Below are positions 40,762-53,300 of a DNA stretch of 64,000 nt, piece after piece (within the stretch, counting starts at the first letter, position 1; the number at the start of each line of letters is the position of its first letter). Origin of the DNA: Diadema setosum. Taxonomy: Eukaryota > Echinodermata > Echinoidea > Diadematoida > Diadematidae. Where the stretch lies: contig NC_092701.1 in NCBI RefSeq assembly GCF_964275005.1, positions 36,533,520 to 36,597,519 on the forward strand, given 5' to 3'. The translations under genes and the position numbers were made by a program. The notes beneath the pieces are model-generated. The model ran no database searches. It saw nothing but the letters and a program-made list of their open reading frames with translations, and was not told the DNA's origin.

Positions 40762-42496
40762 GGGTGCACGTCACGAGACCGACACCCACGAGTCATACAG
40801 CCCACAAGTTATACAGCTCACAAGTCATACAGCCCACGAGTCATACAGCTCACAAGTCATACAGCCCACCAGTTATACAGCCCACGAGTTCGACACTGAG
40901 TAAATAAAGCCCACGAGTTCGACATCAAGTAAAATAAGCCCAGGAGTTATACGGCTCACGAGACCGACACTACGCACAAAAGGCTCATGAGACCGACAGT
41001 AAGCAAACAAAGCCCACGAGACCGACACTACACTTAAAAGGTCCACGAGACCGACGCTACACATACAAGGCTCACGAGACCGACATTACGCAAAAGAGGT
41101 TCACGAGACCGACACTAAGCAAAGAAGGCCCACGAGACCGACAGGATGAACAGCGCCACCTATAGGCCTATAAATTGCATAGGGTGTCCTGATAATAGCA
41201 TAGGAAGATATGAGAGATGGAAAAGAAGAGTTGCCATCTCCGGCAGGGTGTTACCCCATCAGTCCCCCCCCCCCCCCCCCCCCCCGAAATGATCAGGATC
41301 TTTAATTGTGTTTGCATGGGTGTGTGTTTGTGAAAAAAAAATGAACAAAGTACAGTAAAAGTGTGTAACAGATCTTTCTACAATAAACCTGCGAGGGTGT
41401 TGATTTAATATCAATTAAAAATAAAAAAATAACGTAATCGCCTATTAAGGTAGCGTTAGGGATTCGGAAAAAAACCAGATGCATGCATGAAAACAGCTAT
41501 AAAATGTACTGTTCGGAGGAGAATAACACAAGCCACAAAATTGAGGTGAATCCCTGCGACATAAAACGTTTTAATCAGTAGAATTACATCATAGTTACAG
41601 AGAAAATTACAAATAGATCTTACTGTAAAACGTCAAAGCAGAGGGTAGAATATCTAAAATAGAATAAGCAACTAGTGAATCGGGAAAGAGAAGAGGTAAA
41701 ATTTATATCTTGTCCATTTTCTAGCTAAAAACTGGGAAAGCCTATTAAAAATAGCACGATGGCATTATCAATGCTCTAAAATCAATTCATACATCGTTAT
41801 TGTCCTCTGTTAAATTCATTTGTGTTTTTGTCTCTCTCTTTTTTTTGGGGGGGGGGATGAAGAATACTAATTCTTCTATTTTTTTTTTTGGGGGGGGGGG
41901 GAAGCGGGGGCATGAAGACTACAATTCAATTTTTCTACTTGATAGCAATGTCGCTCCCTGACACACTTGCCTCCCCAGAAGTATGTAGAAATACATATTT
42001 GACGACGTTCATAATTATGTAGATGGTCACCATCTTTCAAATGATAGCGTTACGAAATTACACCCGCCAGTATGTTATTTTTCCGTTCATGGAACACCCT
42101 GTACAGGTGATTAACATGTAGATGGCGCTGTTATCCTGTCGGTCTCGTGGGCCTTCTTTGCCTACTGTCGGTCTCGTGGGCTTTCTTTGCTTAGTGTCGG
42201 TCTCGTGAGCCTTTTTAGCTTATTGTCGGTCTCGTGGGCCTTTTTTGCCTACTGTCGGTCTCGTGGGCTTTCTTTGCTTAGTGTCGGTCTCATGAGCCTT
42301 TATTGCTTAGTGTCGGTCTCGTGGGCTATGTTTGCTTAGTGTCGGTCTCATGAGCCTTTTGTGCGTAGTGTCGAACTCATGGGCTGTATGACTCCTGAGC
42401 CGTATAACTCGTGGGCTGTATGACTCATGGACCTATTATTGATGTCGGTCTCGTGGACCGTATGACTCGTGGGTGTCGGTCTCGTGGGATGCCCCC
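40762..42496. mobile_element. Foldback element 1 (1735 bp), TU-like, arms of 16- and 29-bp subrepeats
   Basis: The left arm (40762-41150) holds about seven 16-bp units like CCCACGAGTCATACAG, then about eight 29-bp units starting CTCACGAGACCGACACTAAG and ending CAAAGAAGG. The right arm (about 42125-42496) is the inverted equivalent. Inner inverted sequence ACAGGAT...AACAGCGCCA flanks a unique core with poly-C (41264-41285) and poly-G runs but no coding frame. A perfect 8-bp duplication ATATGATT lies at 40754-40761 and 42497-42504. The architecture recalls the TU foldback elements described in sea urchins and suggests mobilisation in trans by an 8-bp-duplicating (hAT-type) transposase. Confidence 0.9.
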
Positions 42497-42734
42497 ATAT
42501 GATTATGTAATGATTAAGTAAATCGGAGAAAAAGAGGCATCCAGTGACCATTCAGCCAATCAGATGGATAAGAAAATTACCTCCTTTGATTGTAAGTACA
42601 CGATCAACCATGACACTTGCGTTATGCTGATATTTGCATACTCATATACACTGAGACACTTCACATTGGCCTAGTTAGCCCTTTTTATGTGAGCCACCAA
42701 GTCAACTCAAACAAACATCAAAGTACACACCTGT

Positions 42735-43584
42735 ACTCAAACACGAGCGACATACACAGACACAGACACACACTCACACACAGACACACAGACACACACA
42801 CACACACAGACAAACCCTGTCCTTTCTCAGATATATGTGGATATATCAAGCCCTTGCGTGATGAAATGCAAATATCCGAGGCAGTATGAAAGTCGAGAGA
42901 TGTTCGGTCAGAGAAAATAAAAAAACATATTTTAAGTAGATGTAGCTAAAATTTCCTTTTGCATGATTTAGAATAAATCATATTTAATTCATAAATATCA
43001 CTATATAGGTCTCAAACTTTACGCGGGATTGTACATAACCCTCCAAAATAGAAACAAACAAAATAGACAAGCATTGTTATTGCAACTGATTGATAAATTG
43101 CCCTACATCGAAGTAAATAAGCACTGAATTGATCAGTGCTTTGGTAGTAGCCATGATAAAAGAAATCATGGGCGTAATGGGAGCATAATCGAGCAGGATT
43201 AGAACCTACGACCTCCTGATCTCCGCACAGGCGGTGGGTACTCGTAATTCTTCAAATTATGAATTTGAATAATTACGCAGTACCCGCTGCATGCTATAAG
43301 GATTAGAACCAACACTTGCTGTCGGGCGGAAGCTCGGTGGTCTATAGTAGTGATAACGCCTGTCTGGAGATCAGGAGGTCGTAGGTTCGAATCCTGCTCA
43401 ATTATGTCGGCCCATGATATCTTTTATCATGGCTACTACTAAAACACTGATCAATTCAGTGCTCATTTACCTCGATGTAGGGCAATTTGTCAAACAGTCG
43501 CAATGACAATGTTTGTCTATTTGCATTTCATCACACAAGGGATTGATGTATCCACGTATATCTAAAAAATGGCAGGGTTTGTCT

Positions 43585-43639
<55 letters not shown>

Positions 43640-43640
43640 C
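42735..43640. mobile_element. Head-to-head inverted pair of tRNA-derived SINEs (large palindrome)
   Basis: The right copy (plus strand) has a tRNA-like head at about 43331-43410 with TGGTCTATAGTAGTG (A box) and GGTTCGAATCC (B box), then a body ending GGCAGGGTTTGTCTGAG and a (TG)n tail at 43588-43636. The left copy is its inverted counterpart, ending in (CA)n at 42769-42812, with a truncated head and about 150 bp of extra sequence at about 42900-43050. The junction near 43240-43292 is itself a hairpin (GGGTACT...AGTACCC). Confidence 0.8.
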
Positions 43641-44166
43641 TTCTTAATACCTTCACGTACACTCAGTTAAGCCTAATGATGTACATGAACATCACACAAG
43701 GCTAATAGACAGAGGAAGTCTACGTGTGCCAAGATTTCGCTCTGACTGTCATAGGTGTATCCCAATCATAATATTTATCTTTTTCACTTGAATGGAACAA
43801 GCTAGATTATTCAATCAGATCAGCTTCTCCCATATACTCATTTAAGGGAGTGTTTATCCAAAGTTGTTATTTGTAAGTAACACACCAAATTTATTTTGTA
43901 CCAGCTAATTATTCCTGCACAATAGCGGTTTAATTGATACATTGGCATTCTGGTGAACTCTTGTTGTGGCATAATCAATATACACTGTATTTTACTGTAT
44001 GTATGTTACTTTGCAATGCACAGTATATACATCTTTGCAGAGTATACATATCTATGTAATCTTCTGTATATACGTTTTACTGTTAATGTACATACATGTT
44101 CATCAAAATTATTCAGGGCTCCATGGAAGACCACAACTTATTGGTGAATGGGCTACCCTGACAAAA

Positions 44167-44174
44167 GACTAGAA

Positions 44175-44245
<71 letters not shown>
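44167..44245. repeat. (TAGA)n microsatellite
   Basis: A GATA-type array of about 75 bp, resuming at 44743-44768 on the other side of a LINE fragment. Confidence 0.95.
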
Positions 44246-44246
<1 letters not shown>

Positions 44247-44742
44247 CACATAACACCAATTCTCGCTGAGCTTCATTGGCTCCCTATTCAACACCGGATC
44301 CAGTACAAAATAAGTTTGTTTGTTCACAAGGCTATACACAATATGTCACCCGACTATATATCTGAACTGGTCACTCCATACGTCCCTACAAGAACTCTCC
44401 GATCTGCCTCTCAGCACCTGCTTCAAATTAACACAAGAAGGACCAAGAGATACGGTGAAAGGACTTTTGCCCATGCAGGTCCAGTCCTCTGGAACTCCCT
44501 TCCTCAGCTAATCCGATCCCAAGAAAACTCTGAACTGTTCAAAAAACAATTGAAAACTCACTTATTTCGTTCAGCATACAATGTTCAGTAACTTTCCAGT
44601 AGTGTTAGAATTATACTGTTATGCTATGTGGTTTGCCACTTTTCAGTTGTGACTTTGTTTCATTATGTATGTATGTAAAGCGCTTTGAGAACCTATTTTG
44701 TGTTGAATTGCGCTATATAAGAACATTATATTATTATTATTA
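44246..44742 (+). mobile_element. 5'-truncated L2-like LINE fragment inserted in a (TAGA)n array
   Basis: Codons from about 44251 to 44591 give LAELHWLPIQHRIQYK, FVHKAIHNMSPDYISELV, YGERTFAHAGPVLWNSLP and LFKKQLKTHLF. These are the RT C-terminal motifs HWLP...RI.YK and GP.LWN.LP. The 3' end has AAGCGCTTTGAGAACC, GCGCTATATAAGAACA and an ATT array, the classic end of L2-type LINEs. TAGA repeats on both sides mark the target. Confidence 0.85.
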
Positions 44743-45323
44743 TTAGATAGATAGATAGATAGATAGATAAATAAATAAATATATAAATAAATAAATAAAA
44801 CCTCTCATAATTATAAACTATACTTTACAGTGCCTAGTTACCAGCTAGGCAGACGAGTGTGTCGCTTGGGTTGTGTCGTGCCTCTTTGTGGCGGGATGAG
44901 GGGGAACTATGTAACATGGGAAGCAGGTAGCTATTCACTACAAAGTGTAGTTATAATATGTTTGTCTATTTTGATGATTGTTTATTATCTGTTATATGAT
45001 ATGTCCGTATCTAATACATGCCCATTATGTTTATCTATAGTAACTATATATTGAGTAAAATATTTGTAATTGCCAGATATGTTGCTAAGTATGTCCTGGA
45101 CCATGTTTCATCAAGCTGTTCGTAAAGTTACGAACGACTTACGAACAACTAGTGATCAGTTCTGATGTGCTATACTTACCAGAATTTCAATAAACAAAGC
45201 TTTGTTTTGATACCGTCATTGTCAAGACTCCTGAAGAAGGCGGAGGCCGCTGAAAATTTGAGTCGAATAAACTCATTCTTTATTGGCAAAAAAAAAAAAT
45301 GCATTACCAGTTTATTTCTTCAT

Positions 45324-45324
<1 letters not shown>

Positions 45325-45356
<32 letters not shown>

Positions 45357-45447
45357 ATATGTATATATAATATATATATTATATAATGTATATATAATAT
45401 GTATTTATATATCAATCAGTAGTGTATGTATTTGTACACACACACAA

Positions 45448-45505
<58 letters not shown>
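45325..45505. repeat. (AT)n tracts
   Basis: TA arrays at about 45325-45350 and 45455-45505 with TGTATA interruptions between. Confidence 0.9.
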
Positions 45506-45509
<4 letters not shown>

Positions 45510-46540
45510 ACCCTGTCAGTGCTGATTCAATTTCATTACAAACACACATATTGAGCCAAACAAACTTCAAGTGCACTCAAAACACGCAATCGTTCAAGAC
45601 AAAAATGCAGCCTGTATTTCTCTGGGTTGATTCATTTATTCCATAGCAAGAGCAAAAAGTGATGTCAATTTTGATAACAGTATCTCTTCTTTACCGGACT
45701 CATTTTTTTTTTTTTTTTTTGTAAATAGCGATGAAGAAAGAAGATGTGAAAGCGCTCAAGAGCAAGACAGCACACATTAGTCTGTTGTATTTAAAATACT
45801 TCAGTGAATGTAAGAGTGAAAGAGCAATTAGCACCATTTTCCTGGAGATGAAAGTTTAGCAAAATGACAAATACTTTTGAAGCAAAAAAATATGCAGCTT
45901 TTTTTATACCCATGCAAAAACTAAAGTCATGAAAGAAAAGGTAAGAATATTAATTGGAATCACAACGTCACGCAATGAGTGACACTTTGATGAATAAACT
46001 CAAGATAAAATATCTAACGAAGAAAAAAACAATATGCAAACTATTCGGTGGATTATGTCTCAGACAATAATTCACAAATTAATTACGTACTCTGATGACG
46101 ACATAACTGGTTGAAATAAAGATGCAGTCCATCACATTATCCTTTAGCCATTGTTGTTTATAGCTAGAATAAATTCATATTTGACTGAAGTAACAAACAT
46201 TCCTTTGAGTAATGATGTGAAATGATTCTTATTTCAATTTTTTTTCTTAATTTCGAAATGAGTTTTTAGGAGAAAAATAACGCAAAACAGGAGGCAGGGT
46301 ATTTACTGCAAAACAGATCTGTAACTGGCAAGAAATTATTGTCACACTGTTAGGATATAACACTACACAATCATCTCTCCTACTCTCTATTCCTTAAATG
46401 AAATATCGCATTTCACACCACTTTCTACCTAACTTTGCAGAATTAAGCAACCAAAAACAAACTGAGTAACATAAGTTGCCATAAAATCGGACATGAATTC
46501 GATTTGATTCTGATAAATTTCTCTTTGACCTGTCTCCCCT

Positions 46541-46589
<49 letters not shown>
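46541..46589. repeat. (AT)n microsatellite
   Basis: A pure TA array of about 48 bp downstream of gene B. Confidence 0.95.
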
Positions 46590-46593
<4 letters not shown>

Positions 46594-47204
46594 TATCAGA
46601 ATGAAATCGAAAGGAGGAAACAGTCGAATATAAATACAATAATGAAAAGTCATATGAAGAACCAGGATGTAGATGCTCAATCATGAAAGAAAAAAAGGTG
46701 ATTTCCTTAACATATTATTCATATACAAATCAATGGGATAATCATTACGCCATGACCATGATGACTTTTCATGGTTGCCAGGCATGTAACAAATTCATGG
46801 AAACAAGAGAGTCCTTACATTTTCATTACTTAGTTACTCCATATCCTATTGTAATGAAGCCAAATTTTGCTTATTTGATTTCATTCTGTGAAGAGTCAGG
46901 TAACATGCTTGGTTGGTGGCATGTCAGTGATATATTGTAACAGAATTCTGTTAAATGAAGGAAAAAGATGCTGGCATTCAATGTTTGAATTTCCTAGGCT
47001 AATTCGTGGAAATGTATCTGTGCTACACCCACATTGAATCAAACATTGCTTATACAATCTATAGATGTGATACATCATTTCGATTATAGATCTATGGGCT
47101 CGGCTTAACATAATTATGATACTTCAAGCAAAAAGAGAAGTGCAGAAAAGTGCGGGAAACGAAAAAAAAAAATGGACTGTCGCTGTAGCCTGATTAAAGC
47201 CCAC

Positions 47205-47374
47205 CTACTCCTCCCCATGTAAGGCAACGCCAACTCGACGATATCCAAGCGACTCGGGTCTAGCGCTCCTGCGCTTCCTTACCACGAGACCAAGAACAAC
47301 GATCAAGGCGATAAAGATACCGACAGAACCGATAGTCGCGATCACCAGGTAATTAAACGACGAAGCCGATGTGT
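47205..47374 (-). CDS. Gene B last exon: transmembrane segment and tail
   Basis: 170 bp, phase 1 entry, stop TAG at 47207-47205. It encodes [16 protein letters not shown], a Val/Ile/Leu-rich helix, then [16 protein letters not shown] and a short end. It aligns with the gene A tail (KRMRARPQSRGYSQV). No AATAAA was found close downstream. Confidence 0.92.
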
Positions 47375-50300
47375 CTGTTAGGAAGGAAGAATGACGCAAA
47401 CAATCTAAAACGTTCTTTAAATCCACCTATACTTGTATAGAACCAACAAGGTCTAGTCATAGGCAATGGGTTAACACGTGCTACCAATAAGAAATAACTG
47501 AAAATGTCTCATATTGGAAATGTAAATAACACTTTTTATCCTCATCACGTAACTATGACAATTAAAAAAAAAAAAGAAGAGCAAATCCATAGATTTTTTG
47601 TTCACGCTTTTGACCATTTACATTTTTGTATGCAAATACTGTTCTCAACTACAGGCCCTACCTAGCTTAATGGTATGAAAGGAGAGAGGTAATGACTTGA
47701 ACTTATTACAAACAAATACACATTACTAGTATCATCTCCTGGGCGAAAATCAGACAGGCAGCACATCAGTAATGCCAAGGCAGGTTTTTACAGTTTTCTC
47801 TTTTTTTCACACAAGTATTACATTTTACAGTTCGCAGTTTGTATCAAATCATTAGACGAATTATATATATATGCAACTCGACTGCCTGATTGTTGTTGCT
47901 ATTTTTGTTTTCGCTTTATTTCTAAAATTTCTTAAACTTCTTTCCATTTTTTTTTTCACGATGACTCTCTTATTCTTTTTTTATTCCCGCAAAAGTGTGG
48001 TTCTTCATTCCCCAAAGTGTGTACGTACCCGCTGCTCCGCGTGAATTCCCTCCTTCCACGTTGGCTGCAGAGAGAGGTCCGAGTGAGACGGTGTGCGGGT
48101 TGGACTGGGAGCCCGTGGACTGGACGTCTCGTTTGGCCCTCGACACACAGCCCCGGGAGCAGCGTGAGTTCCACTCACCGTTGTCACACACTAGGATGTC
48201 GCAGTGAACATACACCTAGCGGAGAAGAAAAAGAACCTCATTATACGTTCGCAAGACCATTGAGATTGTTTGAGATGAAGTAAAGGAATACACAGTCATG
48301 TATGTGTCATGTGCCACATTATACAGTTATTCGTAAACTTATCAATATGGTCTATAACCGATGGTTTGGGACAAGTTGTGCAATTATCAAACCTGAGTGA
48401 CAGTAAATTCATGTGACAGTAAATACAATGTTGTATCATTCATTTCATTTCATTTCATTTCGATTCATTTCATTTCATTTCGTTTCATTTCATTTCATTT
48501 CATTTCATTTCATTTCATTTCATTTCATTTCATTTCATTTCATTTCATTTCATTTCATTTCATTTCATTTCAAGAATGGACGCTCACACGGCGCGCGCAT
48601 TCAACAAAATGTATGCAATTTCCATTGACATTATACATGTAAAAGTAGAAAAATTAATTATTGGACACTAATCAATGTGTTTTAGGGCTACTATACCTTC
48701 GTGCATTTTTTCAATATGATCATCTCGCCCTTTGCATAATCCTCAAATTGTAATTGTCTCTTATATTAAATACATCCATGAACATTTAATCATTTTGCTT
48801 ATCACCACATTACTTTGTCATTTATACCGCATTACTGTTCTGAATATCTAGTTGTGATGAAAAAAAATGCAGGAAATTATCTACAAAACAAGACCAACAA
48901 ACAGATAATGATACTAAGCTAATGGCAACTAAAGTGACCTCGGAAACGACACACAGGGCACAGGGTGACGTACATAAAACAAAATTTAAAAAATCCGCGT
49001 AATTATTCCGAAATGAATTGTGCTAATATGCAAAAGTGTTTCTGCTGGAACCTTCGAAAAAAAAAAAGACAAAGTTGTTACAAACCTGTTCGTAATCTCC
49101 GATGAATGCAAATGCATCAACCGTGAAACCTTTGAACAGCTGACCCAAGTTACGGAAGGTCACCGTCGAGTCTTCGGCACACCTACACGAGGCCAGACAA
49201 AATTAAGATTAAAAAAGGCTCCAAAAACTTTCAATATCTGCACGCTGCTTTTATGGTTTTATGGTTTTTATGGTTTTATATGTTAAGTGCTCATGCAGAA
49301 TGTTCTGGCTCTGTTTAATATTCTTTATTAAGATACGGTACAATCCATGTCTCTGATACGCTGTTTTCTCTTCTTTGCGTTCTTCTTCTGCATGTGCACA
49401 ATGAATTTTCAATGAGCAAAATTCAGTGGTAGTAACATTAATGCATTTCTCTCCTCTCATATATAAAAGAACGATGAAAATGATTCATAGACAATGCCTT
49501 GACACAGATGAGAACAAAATCGACAGTTGGACATTAACACATTTTTAAAGAATTAAAAATTTCAAATTAATAAAAACTTTCAAATTATTCTCCACTGTCT
49601 TTGACACATATTACTTATTCAGCTTTACAGTACAACCTCCGATTGGACTTACACACTAGCTTAATGGGATCGTATAGTTATGGTTGAGACTTTAACTTCA
49701 GGTTTGTATCACTCTTTGGTGAGATAGTGAGAAACCTCTTATGAAATATGAAAGAGCCTGTGATCCCAAGAAGAATTCAATGTTTATTTGGATGAAATTA
49801 TTGGTTTTGAAATGGCCGAGATATTCAAAACAGAGCGATCCTAATAAAGTGTGGGACTCACCATTTATTACGATCGCTTTGTTTTACTTTGTTTTTGGAT
49901 GTTTCAGCTATTCCAAACCCGATTTTTATCAAATAAACTTTGAATTCCTCTTAAAATGGTATGTTCTGTACTACTCATAAGTGTTTCTTACTATCTCGCA
50001 AAAAATAAGTTAAAGCCCAACTGTCATCTCCTCCAATACTGTACCATCCCTTTAATCAAAACATATATTTCGATAATTCCTCATAGGTTTATGATGAATT
50101 TATTCTCAAACGGCCTAACATTGTTTTCTATTTAAAGTGATTCCATGTTAACTTGTAAACTGTTAACTGCCTATATGAACCCGAAAAGTACAGAACGTTT
50201 GCTTCATGGTGTCATTCGTTTCTAAACTGCAATATACACACCACGCACCAATCGTGGAAGTGATAAGCTTTTGTGGCTTTTCCTATTAGAAATACGAACA

Positions 50301-53300
50301 TAAACGAATGTATTAATAAATGACTTCGTCAAAGAGCCTTTATAAACTCCTACCCATTCTCGATGAGAGAGTATCTTATGGCGTCCAGTGGGTTCGGGGT
50401 TCGAGTAGCCCAGCAGGATTCGATGAAGAGTGTCAGATCGCTGTAGGCTACCAGCTTCACGCCGAAGTAGAGCTCTTGGCCTAACTCTACCAGGGCTGAA
50501 TCAGCGGCCTCCCAGTTGAACGTCCAATCGGTGTACCGCTCCATAGTGATGGTGAACTCGCCGTATCCAAGCTGAAACCAATTACCACGGTGTTATTTGT
50601 AAGTAGGATGGTGAGGCGGGGTTTGAGGTTCAATTAGAAGTACAGTAAACCTCGCATGAGTCGAAGCTCTCGGGACTGACAAAAATGCGTCGACTTAAGT
50701 GAAATTCGACTCTCGCGAGAGTCGATTTTTTTTCGACTCACAGTTATGAATATGTACATGTATTATAGTACATTTGCATGCATGTGTGTGTGTGTGTGTG
50801 CGTGCGTGTGTGTGTTTGCATTCAAATTTGTCTGTTCTTGAAGATAATGTTCTTATTTTGTTCTAAATTGAACATGGAATTTGTATCAATACTAGTAGTT
50901 AAACGTAGTTCTGAGAATGTCTGCGCTAATGTGGCAATGTGCATGTGCTATGTCTATGGTGCAACATAGGTAGCCATCTCTGTCAACCTACCCTGAGACA
51001 AACACTCTCCCAGGCCCATCCCACCTCCATTGAACAAAAGTATACAGCAAGCCGGGCACGCACAAACAAGCTCCGCCCACTTGGCCTGTCACTAAAATAT
51101 TAAAGCAGCGATTGGTTGACCAAGGAGTTCTGGCTTGACATGGATAAAGTATGGATGTGCTGTGTGTATGGATAAAGTATATGGATCGATGTGCTGTGTG
51201 TATACATGTATACATGTGTATGTATTCGACATGCGTGCAGAGCGGTACGGTGAGTGTGCATGCTTTCCTGCAGCAGGCCAGGGACGGGGTTCTGCGACAT
51301 GCCGATTTTTTTGTTCTCCTCTAAATGTAATGAGAATGCCAGACAAATCTTCTTCGGCTCAAGTGATGTAAACTACGTGTATTTCGTACAAAAGGGACTG
51401 AATGTTTTACTTCGACACAGCCGAAATTCGACTCTCGTACTTCGGCTTATCTAAATATTTCTTAGAGAAAATACATAGGGAAAAATCGGGACTTTTTATT
51501 TTGCTTCGAGTTAAGTGATTTTCGACTCACTCGACGTCGACTTATCCGAGGTTTACTGTACATGGAATCACTATAATAGTACTAGCAGTGATAAGTTAGG
51601 AATTTTAAAATGGGCTTTAGAACCTCTGCAATCTGATTGGTCAATTATTGCCATGCATTGATTTTTACTGATCTACACTGAGCCATGCGTCCGGTAAAAT
51701 CCGAACGCATGGCTCAAGTCTTGTTTAGTGTCGTACGTGTACCGGACGCATGGTGGGGAAAATGGTTGTACATGTATTTCATGAATTTACAGCCCATTTT
51801 ATAACACAAATTATGCACAGGCCTGTTTCGTGGATCAGTGACAATATTGGCTGCTCTCGTTTAACTTTGGAACAGTCTAAAACCCACTCGCTGCGCTCGT
51901 GGGTTTAAACAGTTCCTAAACTCGCTCATCCAATTCTCATCGATCCACTCTGTCCTGTGCATCACTAACGGTAGGTAACAGTAATTTTGCTTGCATACTC
52001 ATTTATATCGTGCTCACCTTGCTTTACAAATGCTGCATTATTGACGAATATTGATGTTAATGTAACTGACAATATTGATCCCTATAACAGTTCATCTAAT
52101 GACATGTCATAATGATAACAGTCTCAGCAATCAAAATATGATATAACAAACATAAAGATGATTGAATTTGATGTCCTTTGTTGCTGACGTATTACCTGCT
52201 GGTTAGGCTTCCTCTTTATAGGTCTTCAGTGACGTCTTTTGCAGTGTTTCCCTCAGAGAGTCAGAGTACTCTTGTACAACTATTACCTTCCTTATTATGA
52301 CGTAATCATCATGTGACTATTAAGATCTCAGAATTATTTGCTAGTATACATCTACATTTATACACTCCACATATTCACTCTAATGAATCATCCTCATAAC
52401 AAAATTCGTCATAAAAACAAAACAGTTTGAAAACACTGTTGGTGAAAAGTTGTTCGAAAGTTCGTTATACTCTGATGTCTGAATGAGATGAAGTCCATTT
52501 TCACAACAAACGCTGTAATTGGTTACCTCTGATGCTGTAACGGAGTCTCTGATTGGATAGAAGATCTCGCTCAACGTCTCCTCACGCTCCAATCTGCACG
52601 TGACGTTGATTTGCAAAATATGTTCACGTGTAATGATCTGATTGGTCCCACTACGATCGCGGGGCGTGTAGTACGTAACTTTGTTGTAAAACTTGATGTA
52701 GTCTGCTTCTTGCTGCAAGCGAGATAAAACAATATGACCAACAACTTTAATCAAGATATATGGATTTAAACTCTGATTTGAGTTAAAGTAAACAACACAT
52801 CCCAGAAACTACCCTAAATTACTGGTAGAGTAAGGGAGAGAAATCATGCAAATGTTGAGAAAGTAGGCCCTACTGTCTTCCAAGTGACAGTTAATCATTT
52901 CGTGCATAACATGATCCACGAAGATCGTATTTTTGCGAGGATTAATTTGATGCATTAATTTTGTTTCCATTTGTTTCCATTTGTTTCCATTTAGGACTGT
53001 GCATAATAGAAACCCACCAATCTCGCTTGCGTCCATTTTTAAGTATGTAGTAGACCTTAAAACACACTTCCGTTCAACAGTGGTAATTGGGGGTGGTCAC
53101 AGCATGTTCTGACGAAATTACCATTTAGGCTTACATATTTTTTAAAAATCCAGATTGAAAGCTATGAGAAGTGCATTAAGATGAGTATGGGAAGTCCCCT
53201 AACAGCTTTATAGATGTAGGTTACCATTGTATGATGTGGATTATTTTTTGTTGCATTTTACTAGTTTTTGTTAATTTCCACTTACACGACACATGTGAAT

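Larger units (their letters stand above)
37951..47204. other. Intergenic region between genes A and B
   Basis: No host gene was recognised on either strand. Contents are two foldback elements, a SINE inverted duplication, a LINE fragment, AT and TAGA arrays, and a terminus-like stretch around 45105-45160 (GCTGTTCGTAAAGTTACGAA) that looks like the end of a DNA transposon. A minus-strand frame at 38245-38541 weakly resembles a LINE C-terminus (TWHNIPEL). The gene A promoter must lie just above 37950, but no TATA element is evident to me. Confidence 0.6.

Noticed and set aside
40762..41150. Regular 29-bp repeats resembling a CRISPR array
   Set aside because: The repeats are contiguous without unique spacers, are mirrored in an inverted arm, and lie in a eukaryotic foldback transposon with target duplications.
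43331..43410. tRNA gene (also at 5769, 25080, 54500)
   Set aside because: A and B boxes are present, but acceptor-stem pairing is missing and each is followed by a SINE body and tail, so these are SINE heads.
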